A stretch of 35,960 nt of DNA. Origin: Chryseobacterium takakiae. GTDB taxonomy: Bacteria > Bacteroidota > Bacteroidia > Flavobacteriales > Weeksellaceae. Under the pieces are notes generated by a model. It worked only from the letters and a program-made list of their open reading frames with translations. It ran no database searches and was not told the origin of the DNA. The position numbers and the translations under genes are program-made. Positions within the stretch are counted from its first letter, which is position 1. The number at the start of each line of letters is the position of its first letter. The DNA is taken from positions 1-35,960 of the forward strand of contig NZ_FQVO01000021.1 in NCBI RefSeq assembly GCF_900129385.1. The letters are read 5' to 3'. Of the stretch, positions 8,262 through 15,973 are shown piece by piece.

Positions 8262-9724
8262 AACATACCGCCCAACTGGTTTTTCCTCATCAGATTTTTA
8301 AAGAGCCGGATTATCTTGATAAAGACCAGCCTGTATTTCTGGTGGAAGAATTTCTGTTTTTTAAACAATATCCATTTCATAAACAGAAGATTGCCTTTCA
8401 TAGAGCCACCATGAAATTTTATGAAAAAGAGCTTAAACAATCTGGTCTTGAGGTGGAATATATTGAGAGTTCTTCAACATTTTCAGATATCAGGAATTTG
8501 ATTCCTAAATTTGAAAAAGAAGGATATACCACCATAAGAACTACGGACGTCTGTGACTACTGGCTGGAAAAAAGACTTCGAAAAACAAAACTGCAAATTG
8601 AAATTTTGGACAGTCCTCTTTTTATCAACACGAAAGAAGACCTTAAAGAATATTTTAACGATAAAAAATCCTATCACCAAACCGATTTTTACAAACAGCA
8701 GAGAATCACCCGAAATATCCTGATGAAAGCAGGAAAACCGCTGGGCGGAAAATGGACCTACGATACCGAAAACCGTAAGAAATATCCGAAAAACAAACAG
8801 GCCCCAGCAATTCATTTCCCGAAAAACAATAATTTTTACGAAGAAGCGAAACAATATACCGAAAAGTATTTCGCCAAAAATTACGGAACGCTTACAGAAG
8901 AACAACTCTACCCTGCCACTTTTAAAGAGGCTGAAAAATGGCTGGAACAATTTCTGGAAATGCGTTTTCATGAATTCGGGGTTTACGAAGACAGCATCGT
9001 GGAAAAAGAGCATTTTCTCCATCACAGCATCCTTTCTCCTTTGATGAATGCAGGATTGCTGACTGCTGAACATGTTCTTGAAAAAGCGATTTCATTTGCT
9101 AAAGAAAATGATGTTCCGGTAAATTCACTGGAAGGTTTTGTACGGCAGATCTTGGGCTGGCGGGAATTTGTTCGGGGCGTTTATCTTTATCAGGGAACAT
9201 ACCAGAGAAATAGAAATTACTGGAAACACCATAAAAAACTGCCGGAATCTTTTTATACCGGTAAAACGGGAATCCGCCCGATCGACAGTTCAATTCAGAA
9301 AATCCTGAAAACCGGCTATGCCCATCATATCGAACGGCTGATGATTTTTGCCAATTTTATGAATCTCTGCCAGTTCAATCCAGATACAGTCTACCAATGG
9401 TTTATGGAGATGTTCATTGATTCCTACGATTGGGTGATGGTTCCTAACGTGTATGGAATGAGCAGCTTTTCAGACGGCGGGAAAATGAGCACGAAACCGT
9501 ATATCAGCGGAAGCAATTATATCAAAAAAATGAGCGATTATCCCGACGGGGAATGGACGGAGCAATGGGATGCGCTGTTCTGGAATTTTATTAATGATCA
9601 TAAAGATTTCTTTGCTAAAAACCCTCGATTGGGAATGATGCTGAGAACACTTGAGAAAATGCCGGAAGAAAAACGAAAACAGCATTTCAAAACGGCAAGG
9701 GAGTTTATTGCGAATTTGAAATGA
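8246..9724 (+). CDS. FeS-BCP/(6-4) photolyase-related protein lacking the Fe-S cysteines
   Basis: 492 aa. It matches the bacterial cryptochrome/photolyase group typified by PhrB/CryB: N-terminal HTAQLVFPHQIF, then FVRQILGWREFVRGVYLYQG (298-317), the catalytic His pair in GYAHHIERLM (357-366), DWVMVPNVYGMSSFSDGG and STKPYISGSNYIKKMSDY. The family normally binds FAD, a lumazine antenna and a [4Fe-4S] cluster through four cysteines. This protein has only two Cys in total (C103, C375). The cluster region after MSDY is shortened to PDGEWTEQWDALFW, and the first ligand site reads GIRPIDSSI. A cluster bound by four cysteines is therefore impossible, while the flavin and catalytic text is kept. It may repair (6-4) lesions without the cluster or act as a photosensor. 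Confidence 0.88.
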   Translation: MAKRVKHTAQLVFPHQIFKEPDYLDKDQPVFLVEEFLFFKQYPFHKQKIAFHRATMKFYEKELKQSGLEVEYIESSSTFSDIRNLIPKFEKEGYTTIRTTDVCDYWLEKRLRKTKLQIEILDSPLFINTKEDLKEYFNDKKSYHQTDFYKQQRITRNILMKAGKPLGGKWTYDTENRKKYPKNKQAPAIHFPKNNNFYEEAKQYTEKYFAKNYGTLTEEQLYPATFKEAEKWLEQFLEMRFHEFGVYEDSIVEKEHFLHHSILSPLMNAGLLTAEHVLEKAISFAKENDVPVNSLEGFVRQILGWREFVRGVYLYQGTYQRNRNYWKHHKKLPESFYTGKTGIRPIDSSIQKILKTGYAHHIERLMIFANFMNLCQFNPDTVYQWFMEMFIDSYDWVMVPNVYGMSSFSDGGKMSTKPYISGSNYIKKMSDYPDGEWTEQWDALFWNFINDHKDFFAKNPRLGMMLRTLEKMPEEKRKQHFKTAREFIANLK

Positions 9725-9825
9725 TCTTCCACAAAACCAACAAAAGAATTGATTGAAATAAAGTTTTCAAAAGTATGCAAAAAAGCTCTGTAAATAGTGG
9801 CTTTCCTCCGTCAGGCTCAGGATAA

Positions 9826-9897
9826 ACTAGGCTCAGCCTGACAAAGCAAAGTAAAAGTTAATATTAGAGATGTCATCCTGAGCTTTTCGAAGGATGT
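9826..9897. repeat. Second copy of the GACAAGCTCAG-type repeat pair
   Basis: Arms GGCTCAGCCTGACA (about 9830-9843) and TGTCATCCTGAGCTTTTCGA (9871-9890), with spacer text TTAATATTAGAGA closely matching that of the copy at 6734-6813. It lies between the photolyase-like gene and the DUF2805 gene. Confidence 0.75.
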
Positions 9898-9916
9898 TAC
9901 AATAAAACCTATAAAT

Positions 9917-10198
9917 ATGAATAAAAACCTCAACCTAAAGGAAATCGACAGAATCATTGAAATGGCTTGGGAAGACCGAACGCCTTTTGAAGCCATACAG
10001 TTCCAGTTTGGAGTGAACGAATCGGAAGTGATTGCACTGATGCGTTCGGAACTGAAAGAATCAAGTTTTAAACTTTGGCGGAAAAGGGTTAATTCCGGGA
10101 TAAGTCAGAAACATCTGAAAAAAAGAAACGAAGAAATCAGCCGCTTTAAATGCAACAGGCAAAGAGTGATCAGCAATAATAAAATTTCAAAAAGATGA
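9917..10198 (+). CDS. TIGR03643/DUF2805 family protein
   Basis: 93 aa, basic, cytosolic. IDRIIEMAWEDRTPFEAIQF, then FGVNESEVIALMRSELKESSFKLWRKRV, matches the small DUF2805 (TIGR03643) family, which looks like a short helix-turn-helix-containing protein and often sits beside photolyase or ABC1 genes. It closes the photoprotective run, 192 bases after the photolyase-like gene with a repeat in between. Function unknown; the helix pattern (EAIQFQFGVNESEVIALMR) and Arg/Lys tail could suit nucleic-acid binding, which is inference. Confidence 0.8.
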   Translation: MNKNLNLKEIDRIIEMAWEDRTPFEAIQFQFGVNESEVIALMRSELKESSFKLWRKRVNSGISQKHLKKRNEEISRFKCNRQRVISNNKISKR

Positions 10199-10261
10199 TC
10201 GGTTAAAATTGATTTATTCCTGTTGTTTAAGAGGATAATGAAGAAATATAGAACAACCTAT

Positions 10262-10292
10262 AAAAAAACCAAAGCAAAAAGTTCTGCTTTGG
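10262..10292 (-). terminator. Rho-independent terminator of the propeller-like gene
   Basis: On the minus strand CCAAAGCA (10285-10292) pairs with TGCTTTGG (10269-10276) over an 8-nt loop and is followed by seven T (10262-10268). It lies 50 bases after the stop of the gene at 10343-11596. Confidence 0.85.
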
Positions 10293-10342
10293 CTTAATTA
10301 ATCATGGACTTTAAAGGTAATACTAACCCATTACCATTCCAT

Positions 10343-11596
10343 CTATTCATATTTAGAGAAGTCGACAGCAAATATACACCTGTTGACCTGGCTTCCATTT
10401 TGAGCTCCGGCATTCGGTTCATATTCCGTAAGGCTCCAGAGGTAACCGTATTGAGATTCGTAGTAGAGTGATTCTGCCCCGTAAGGCCATCTGTAGCGTA
10501 CCGTATCATCGGCTCCGTCTGTATAACGTGCCAATCTTGCATTTGATCCGTAAGAATTGCTTGGAGAGCCTGTACATGAGAGCCATGTTCTGTTGCCTTT
10601 CCGGAATACGCCCTGTATTCCATGCGCATGATTATCTGCAAAAAGACTATTCTTTGGAGCAACCTCCGAAATTCCTGTATTCTGAAGTATTCCGCTTGTA
10701 TTAATGGGGAAACCAAATACCTTTGGAACAATAGAAGCATCGGCACTACCTGCATAATATTGCCCGGTCCACAACTCAGTTCCTTCATCATTGACCTGTA
10801 CCGTGGAAAACGGATTGGCATTATTGATCTTCTGATACCCGATCTGAGGTAATATATACCGATAATTAAAGGCGAATAGATTGCCATTGGCATCCTTACC
10901 GCACTTATTATTGGTGGTATCGCCGGTGCTCACTTCAATTATTTTATTCAAATCAAACACACGAACCCCTAAATTGGTACTGCTGAGATATATTTTACCT
11001 TTAAAATAAGCAATTCCGCCCGCATGCACATTCAGAGGCGCATAAGATCCATATTGTGAATAAGCTGTTGTACTGGCAGGAATATCAGGCTGTACCAACA
11101 GGATATGACGGTATGTAAGATACGTGCTTGAACTTGGACTGATGTCTATCAGGGTAATACGGGATCCTTTAAATTCGGCATCATCTTTTGCATACCAGCT
11201 TACCAGCAGATAACGCACGCCATCTTTGGTAAATCCTGCAATTCCCTGCGGTCTCCAGATTGATGTTGTTTCATCATCGGTATTCCAACGGATTCCCCTT
11301 ACCCTGTTTTCTTCCGGAATATTGAATCCGTAAACCTCGGTGTAGGCACTTCCGCCTATAGCCTGCCGGTTTTTGTCGACCTGAGAAGGATTTAAAAAAC
11401 TAAAACCGGAGCTGATATAAGCACTTGTATCAACATAGGCATTGACAGTAGCATCCGTAACAGCTTTATTAGCATGGGTTTGTGATGAAAGCTCTTCTTC
11501 CGCTGAAGCTGAAGTCAATTCATTATTCTGGCATCCGACACCTGTAAGGACGAGTAAAAGCATCCAGCCGAGGAGTTGTTTCTGAAACATAAGCAA
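10343..11596 (-). CDS. Exported propeller-like protein, probable lipoprotein
   Basis: 417 aa. The N-terminus has a hydrophobic signal (KQLLGWMLLLVLTGVGCQNN); Cys in GVGC could be lipidated, although the box is not canonical, so lipoprotein versus plain secreted is open. After a low-complexity S/E/T linker the body reads as beta-propeller-type repeats: GIAGFTKDGVRYLLVSWYA, GGIAYFKGKIYLSSTNLGVR and VRVFDLNKIIEV (YLSSTNLGVRVFDLN is typical of propeller blades). No catalytic motif is recognised. The gene stands alone with a strong terminator and is not obviously part of the toxin locus beside it. A binding or scaffold role at the cell surface is the most I can infer. Confidence 0.7.
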   Translation of the reverse strand: MLMFQKQLLGWMLLLVLTGVGCQNNELTSASAEEELSSQTHANKAVTDATVNAYVDTSAYISSGFSFLNPSQVDKNRQAIGGSAYTEVYGFNIPEENRVRGIRWNTDDETTSIWRPQGIAGFTKDGVRYLLVSWYAKDDAEFKGSRITLIDISPSSSTYLTYRHILLVQPDIPASTTAYSQYGSYAPLNVHAGGIAYFKGKIYLSSTNLGVRVFDLNKIIEVSTGDTTNNKCGKDANGNLFAFNYRYILPQIGYQKINNANPFSTVQVNDEGTELWTGQYYAGSADASIVPKVFGFPINTSGILQNTGISEVAPKNSLFADNHAHGIQGVFRKGNRTWLSCTGSPSNSYGSNARLARYTDGADDTVRYRWPYGAESLYYESQYGYLWSLTEYEPNAGAQNGSQVNRCIFAVDFSKYE

Positions 11597-11757
11597 TTTA
11601 AATTTTTAATTGTTATAAATTGTCTGCGAAAGTATCAGATTCCCTTTTAATTCAGGTCTCGTAATCGTTAATTATGTATTAACTTTATGGTTCCAGAACG
11701 GTTGTAAACCTTCAATCGTCAAAAAATTTAAAGACTTTTGTAGTAAATGCAGCTGTT

Positions 11758-11835
11758 TTATATCACGCCAAACCTCGCATTTTGCAAGGCTTTTTATTAT
11801 TGTTTACGGATTACAAATCTGTGAGATCGGGTGCG
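11758..11835. repeat. Cassette-boundary repeat, copy 1
   Basis: AACCTCGCATTTTGCAAGG forms a stem, then CTTTTTATTATTG and ACGGATTACAAATCTGTGAG followed by ATCGGG. Closely related text recurs near 14341-14410, 15783-15826 and (partial) 12499-12517. The copy lies just downstream of the last secreted gene of the toxin locus. Confidence 0.6.
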
Positions 11836-11870
11836 AATAATAATTCTTCATGGTTTATCGTTTTGTAGTT

Positions 11871-12434
11871 TTAATTTTCCGTAAAAGCTTTGAACAGTTT
11901 AATCATATTTCTTAATACCGAAATTTCTTCCTGAGATAATTTTCCTTCAATTTTTTTTGTACCTGAAAGCGTATAAGTAATTTCGTTTTTGGAATGAATT
12001 ATTTTGTTAACCATTTTATACATATTCTGATTGACGGGTCTTTGCGAGACGAATATTTGTCTAAGGTCATCATCGTAATGGAGTTCCGCAGGTAGCATAT
12101 CATAGGAAAACTTTTCACCATCTACCCAGAAGACTGCTTTTTTGTAAGCAGGGTATTGTTCGTTAGGAAAATTATTGCACAAAATAAATATTGCAACAGA
12201 ACCATTGACATATATATAAGAGGTCAGAATAAGATCAAAATCATTTTTGGGACGGATAATCAAAGATTTATCGGTTTCTTTACCATTCATCAGGATAAAA
12301 CCCTCTTTAAGTGATGCGTCAATTTGTGTATATTTACGCACCGTAGCTTTCTGAATGTAATCATTTCTTCCGATTTGGGATTTAATGGTAATGAATGCCG
12401 TAAATAAAAGTGAAAACAATAGAACTTTGTTCAT
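11871..12434 (-). CDS. Secreted protein, possible immunity protein of a lost cassette
   Basis: 187 aa from the ATG at 12434 (MNKVLLFSLLFTAFITIKSQ); the frame opens 15 bases earlier, but this start gives a clean Sec signal peptide with probable cleavage near SQ. The mature part is mixed alpha/beta with no motif I recognise. It sits at the far end of the orphan cassette array in the usual position of an immunity gene (downstream of an RHS-core remnant), but no toxin tip remains in front of it. An immunity role is inferred from position and export signal only. Confidence 0.5.
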   Translation of the reverse strand: MNKVLLFSLLFTAFITIKSQIGRNDYIQKATVRKYTQIDASLKEGFILMNGKETDKSLIIRPKNDFDLILTSYIYVNGSVAIFILCNNFPNEQYPAYKKAVFWVDGEKFSYDMLPAELHYDDDLRQIFVSQRPVNQNMYKMVNKIIHSKNEITYTLSGTKKIEGKLSQEEISVLRNMIKLFKAFTEN

Positions 12435-12498
12435 ACAAATAATTTCCACTAAAGTATGAAAAAAGAGTTAGATTTTAGTTAGAGACTTTCTTTGGGTA

Positions 12499-12517
12499 CA
12501 CATCCGCGAGATCGGGT
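12499..12517. repeat. Cassette-boundary repeat, partial copy
   Basis: ACATCCGCGAGATCGGGTTT matches the right end of the repeat at 11806-11834. It forms the exact junction where the RHS remnant (12518-12896) stops and supplies the stop codon of that reading frame. Confidence 0.5.
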
Positions 12518-12896
12518 TTAGACTTTTACAGAATGAGACTGAATTAAAAGGTAATTCATCGCGTCCCATTCATCCGATGTGGTACGTGCTCCATTCGAAT
12601 CAATACTTTCGTAGTCACCTGTTCCCCAATTGTATTCTACTCCTCTTCCATCCGGATCGACAAACACGATGGGATTGTTAACCGCATAGTTGTAGGGTGA
12701 ATGCCTTCTGTACACTTCTGCCAACGGATCCACAACGCCCCATCTGCCGATATCAGGCATATAGAACCTGGCGCCGTAATCATTCATCCCGATCTCCTGC
12801 TGGAATTCCTTTCCGTTATATTCGTAATTGTAATTTACTCCGGAGGTATCTGCTGGATTTCCGTGTTTTAATCCAAAAGCGTAATAATCATTTATC
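12518..12896 (-). pseudogene. Orphan RHS core remnant (module G), no toxin tip
   Basis: About 126 codons nearly identical to the RHS-associated core of the intact gene: DYYAFGLKHGNPADTSGVNY, GKEFQQEIGMNDYGARFYMP, DIGRWGVVDPLAEVYRRHSP. It continues into the class II linker (NPIVFVDPDGRGVEYNWGTG to SHSVK) and then stops at a dispersed repeat. There is no ATG of its own; homology to the core begins abruptly near 12896. Fragment of a displaced rhs 3' end whose toxin portion is gone. Confidence 0.85.
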
Positions 12897-12907
12897 AAAT
12901 GGTTAGA

Positions 12908-12933
12908 GGCTGCCTCAAAAATGCAGCCCTTTT
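12908..12933 (+). terminator. Hairpin with T-rich tail, terminator or IS-end-like
   Basis: GGCTGC/GCAGCC stem (about 6 bp), loop CTCAAAAAT, then CTTTTGTTTT on the plus strand. No plus-strand gene precedes it, so it may be a relic; GAGGCTGCCTCAAAAA also resembles insertion-sequence ends. It lies exactly between an immunity gene and an RHS remnant. Confidence 0.3.
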
Positions 12934-12976
12934 GTTTTATCCATTAGCACGAAAAACACTTTCGACTTGACGGGAA

Positions 12977-13672
12977 TTAATTATCTATTTTTAATATATT
13001 CAATTCATTTATACACTCTATAAATTCTCTTTTCTTATCTTCTTTAAAATAAGGCAGTCCTTCAATACCATTTCTCATATCACTATACTTTATAAGTAAA
13101 TTATAAGTTCTAATTCCTTTCCCTGCAAAGTAATAGTTTCTAGCATAAATAACTGATTTTGGTGTATATTGATCTATTGCCAAACATTTTTCAAAAGCAT
13201 TAACTTTATCTTGGATAACCAATTCGTATCTAAAATACTCATCAACATAATTATTCCTAAAGTCTTCTACAGAAAGTTTTTTAGTATAGAAAATAATTCC
13301 ATTCTTTTCTTTGAACCTGGTATAGGAAATACTGTCTTTGCGCAACTTATAAGGACTGGTAGTAACTTCACAAATATTTTTATCATCTGTAATAATAATT
13401 CCATTATAGAAGCCTTCTTCGTCATGAAAACCATCTTCTATATAAATATGAGAATATTTTTTATCTGGATTTATATTGCAGGATTCTTTTCCTAACAATC
13501 TATATTTTGAGATCGCGTTTTTCATACCTTGAAGTTGAATAGAATCTAATTCACCTAAAGAACTATAATTATTATTCAATAAATAATCATTTACCTGTCT
13601 TATGGACTTCTTTTGTTGAGAAAGACAGGAATAAAATAAAATTATATTTAACAATAAAATAACTTTTTTCAT
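12977..13672 (-). CDS. Putative immunity lipoprotein (module F)
   Basis: 231 aa. MKKVILLLNIILFYSCLSQQ has a short hydrophobic signal and a lipobox-like LFYSC, so it is probably a lipoprotein. No family recognised. It starts shortly after the decayed RHS/CT pseudogene (13690-14300), in the position that immunity genes hold in this locus. It is intact while its toxin is broken, as expected for a retained orphan immunity gene. It would act in the periplasm or outer membrane. Confidence 0.6.
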   Translation of the reverse strand: MKKVILLLNIILFYSCLSQQKKSIRQVNDYLLNNNYSSLGELDSIQLQGMKNAISKYRLLGKESCNINPDKKYSHIYIEDGFHDEEGFYNGIIITDDKNICEVTTSPYKLRKDSISYTRFKEKNGIIFYTKKLSVEDFRNNYVDEYFRYELVIQDKVNAFEKCLAIDQYTPKSVIYARNYYFAGKGIRTYNLLIKYSDMRNGIEGLPYFKEDKKREFIECINELNILKIDN

Positions 13673-13689
13673 AAAATAATTTTAATTTT

Positions 13690-14300
13690 TTTATACACCT
13701 CTATTCTTAAATTTCTGTAAATGAAATACAGCTGCTGCGCCATAATAATTATATTTATTTTGCAATATATTATTATTTACTTTTAAAATACTAGCAGAAC
13801 TTGGAATAGGAAAAATTTGAATTCCATATGCATCATAATATATACTACTTCAATCATTGTCTATTAACCTACTCGCTCTACCTGGATACGATTTCCCATC
13901 GCCATCTACAGTTATTCTAATTTCCCATCAACTTGATGCTGCGTTGCTCCAGTGTGACACTGTATTGTGTACCATCTTGATCATTGATATATATCCATTC
14001 ACTATTTATATCAATATATTTAACAGGATTTCCAGCAACATAATTATATAGGATAAAGAGTTATAACTTTCACTAAATTATCCACAACGCCCAATCTTCC
14101 GATATCCGGCAAATAAAATCTTGTACCATAATCATACATCCCGATCTCCTACTGGAATTCCTTTCCGTTATACTCGTAATTGTAATTTACCCCGGAAGTA
14201 TCTGCGGGATTTCCGTATTTTAATCCAAAAGCGTAATAGTCGTTTTTCTCGACAATTGCCGCCTGTGCACCTTCTCTTGTAAAGCTTACCCTGATGTTTA
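13690..14300 (-). pseudogene. Decayed RHS core plus toxin tip (module F)
   Basis: Minus-strand reading from 14299 gives RVSFTREGAQAAIVEKNDYY and the following core, but with an in-frame TAG (14149-14151) where the intact copy has CAG (GKEFQ*EIGM). After GVVDN a different RHS tail follows (YNYVAGNPVKYIDINSEW), then a CT with at least one frameshift and a TGA (IRITVDGDGKSYPGRASRLI, then DND*SSIYYDAYGIQIF), ending KFKNRGV*. Several independent lesions mark it as a pseudogene. The immunity lipoprotein follows immediately. Confidence 0.75.
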
Positions 14301-14313
14301 GAAAATGGTAATT

Positions 14314-14354
14314 GCACTGCCCCCAAAAAGTTAGACACTTTTTAGGGGCAGTGC
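14314..14354. repeat. 41-bp near-perfect palindrome, possible IS3-like end relic
   Basis: GCACTGCCCCCAAAAAGT faces ACTTTTTAGGGGCAGTGC with a 5-nt centre and one mismatch. The TGCCCCCAAAAAGTTAGACA text resembles terminal repeats of IS3-type elements. It lies where the RHS homology of module F ends. No transposase is present. It could also be a terminator-like hairpin. Confidence 0.5.
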
Positions 14355-14410
14355 AAAATTGCGAGGTTTTTTATTATCTGATCACGGACTGAAAGTCTGC
14401 GAAATCGGGA
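14341..14410. repeat. Cassette-boundary repeat, copy 2
   Basis: GCAAAATTGCGAGGTTTTTT then ATTATCTGATCACGGACTGA then AAGTCTGCGAAATCGGG; parallels the copy at 11758-11835 over about 60 bases. It lies just downstream of the module E immunity gene. Confidence 0.55.
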
Positions 14411-14440
14411 TTGTCACTAATTCTGATACATGACTAAAAA

Positions 14441-14968
14441 TTATCTACCATTTTTTGAAGACGCCTTTTCAGAGCAATAAACTGAAGATGAGGATGGAAT
14501 CGGTTTTCCTTTTTCAGTATAAACATAATTCATTGATGATTTTGCACCTCTTTGTCCTAATTCATATGCTTTTAATATTGAATAATTACCATATTTACTT
14601 TTATATTTATCAAATAACGGACTATCTTCCTCAGCACTTAAAATGTTCGAAATATCCCAATATGCATTACCATAATTATTTTTTTCCGCCATTACGATAG
14701 CATAATATAAAAACTCTTTATACCTGCCATTAATCGCATACTGCTTACAAGCTCTATTATATGCCAAGGTATCACCTTTATATATTGCGTTATTTAGATT
14801 TTCTTTCAAAGCTTTATCATTAAAATCAAATTTATCATCTTTATATGGAACATATTCATTTGTTTGTTTCTCATTCAAAACATCTTTAAGTTCTATATTT
14901 TCTTTGGATGTATTTTTATTGCAATTGAATAATAAAAATAAAATTGTTAGAATAATTAAATTTTTCAT
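14441..14968 (-). CDS. Putative immunity lipoprotein (module E)
   Basis: 175 aa. Signal MKNLIILTILFLLFNCNKNT with a lipobox-like FNC, so probably lipid-anchored. The mature protein looks alpha-helical (KALKENLNNAIYKGDTLAYN and YGNAYWDISNILSAEE are reminiscent of a helical repeat). It starts 5 bases after the stop of the caspase/C80-like toxin tip, the spacing expected for a cognate immunity gene. A periplasmic inhibitor of that protease is the simplest inference; no family recognised. Confidence 0.65.
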   Translation of the reverse strand: MKNLIILTILFLLFNCNKNTSKENIELKDVLNEKQTNEYVPYKDDKFDFNDKALKENLNNAIYKGDTLAYNRACKQYAINGRYKEFLYYAIVMAEKNNYGNAYWDISNILSAEEDSPLFDKYKSKYGNYSILKAYELGQRGAKSSMNYVYTEKGKPIPSSSSVYCSEKASSKNGR

Positions 14969-14973
14969 TTGTT

Positions 14974-15783
14974 TTATTTAAAATTTGTATACTTTTTTAG
15001 ATATTCTCTATAATAATAACCATGGAGGGCTTGTCCATTTTTATAAAAAACAATAAGTCCATTTCCATCTCCTGCGCCTTGCTGTCTAGTAATATTTTTA
15101 ATACCTTTTACGTCTAAATCATATTCTACAAACCCTCTAAAACCTATAACTGTAAGATTAGGATGTGCTTTAGATATTTGTTTTGCCATAGATCCATTAT
15201 TTCCAACATCGGAAGCTGAAAGACAAGCAAATAAAATTAAAGTAGGGTTCTTATATTTATCAATATTTGCCCAGTTCTTATTTTTTGCTAACATGGCTTT
15301 ATCAAAATCTTTTGCACTAAAAAGTCTTTCATCTTCATTCCATAGCATATTTAAATTTCCATGTCCATATACTCTAAAAATACCATCTCCTTTGGTGTTT
15401 TTTAAAAAATCATGCATTTCTTTAAATTTTTTATCAAAGACTGATTTATCATTCTTTCCAAAAAAATTGACAGGCTCTTCATCACTAATATTATCAAACT
15501 GCGAAAAGTTTATTCCCTTAAAATATTCAGGTTCAGAGTCAGCAAGATACGCCATGATATCCCTGTAGGCTTGGGTCTCCCCAAAGGTAGCTGCACTTCC
15601 CCCACCACCTGAATCTTGATTTACTGCTCCAAGTGCATTGGTACGATAGGCCTTTACAGAATGAGACTGGCTTAAACGATAATTCATAGCATCCCATTCA
15701 TCCAATGTGGTACGTGCTCCATTCGAATCAACACTTTCGTAGTCACCTGTTCCCCAATTGTATTCTACTCCTCTTCCATCCGG
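14974..15783 (-). CDS. Orphan Rhs C-terminal toxin module E, caspase/C80-like cysteine protease
   Basis: The frame opens at about 15783 within RHS class II linker (DGRGVEYNWGTGDYESVDSN to VKAYRTNALGAVNQDSGGGG), with no convincing start codon, then enters a CT of about 195 residues. The CT contains IFRVYGHGNLNMLW and, after about 45 residues, NPTLILFACLSASDVGNNGS. A His in a GHG turn followed by a Cys at the end of a hydrophobic strand (ACxSA) is the catalytic layout of caspase-like and C80 peptidases. It is probably a silent donor tip unless recombined onto the expressed rhs gene. The cognate immunity lipoprotein follows by 5 nt. Confidence 0.72.
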   Translation of the reverse strand, partial: PDGRGVEYNWGTGDYESVDSNGARTTLDEWDAMNYRLSQSHSVKAYRTNALGAVNQDSGGGGSAATFGETQAYRDIMAYLADSEPEYFKGINFSQFDNISDEEPVNFFGKNDKSVFDKKFKEMHDFLKNTKGDGIFRVYGHGNLNMLWNEDERLFSAKDFDKAMLAKNKNWANIDKYKNPTLILFACLSASDVGNNGSMAKQISKAHPNLTVIGFRGFVEYDLDVKGIKNITRQQGAGDGNGLIVFYKNGQALHGYYYREYLKKYTNFK

Positions 15784-15826
15784 CTTCTTTATTATTACTC
15801 ACGTATTACAAATCTGCGAGAGCGGA
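15783..15826. repeat. Cassette-boundary repeat, copy 3
   Basis: CTTCTTTATTATTACTCACG then TATTACAAATCTGCGAGAGC matches the repeat copies at 11758 and 14341. It is fused directly to the truncated RHS linker of module E, so it marks a breakpoint. Confidence 0.55.
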
Positions 15827-15970
15827 TTTAAAATATTTCCTTCATAATCAATATATTTCCTTAAATCTGCATTGAAGTAGCAAAATCCTACATTGGTCCA
15901 GTTTCCTCCCAGCTGGTTCATGGTGTCCATCGCACTTCTTCCATCGGGATCTGTAAAACAGACATTTTCG
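15820..15970 (-). pseudogene. Remnant of a different RHS C-terminal region
   Basis: Minus-strand frame VCFTDPDGRSAMDTMNQLGG then NWTNVGFCYFNADLRKYIDY and a stop. The DPDG motif is the end of an RHS core, but the text after it matches neither linker class of this locus, so it derives from another rhs lineage. It lies just downstream of the module D immunity gene. Confidence 0.55.
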
Positions 15971-15973
15971 AAA

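Noticed and set aside
8483..9073. 196-aa minus-strand ORF inside the photolyase-like gene
   Set aside because: Antisense to a well-supported gene; Phe-rich composition is typical of shadow frames in AT-rich DNA.
10294..10893. 199-aa minus-strand ORF overlapping the propeller-like gene
   Set aside because: Different frame of the same DNA as the 10343-11596 gene, rich in Arg/Met/Ile, with no domain or signal features.
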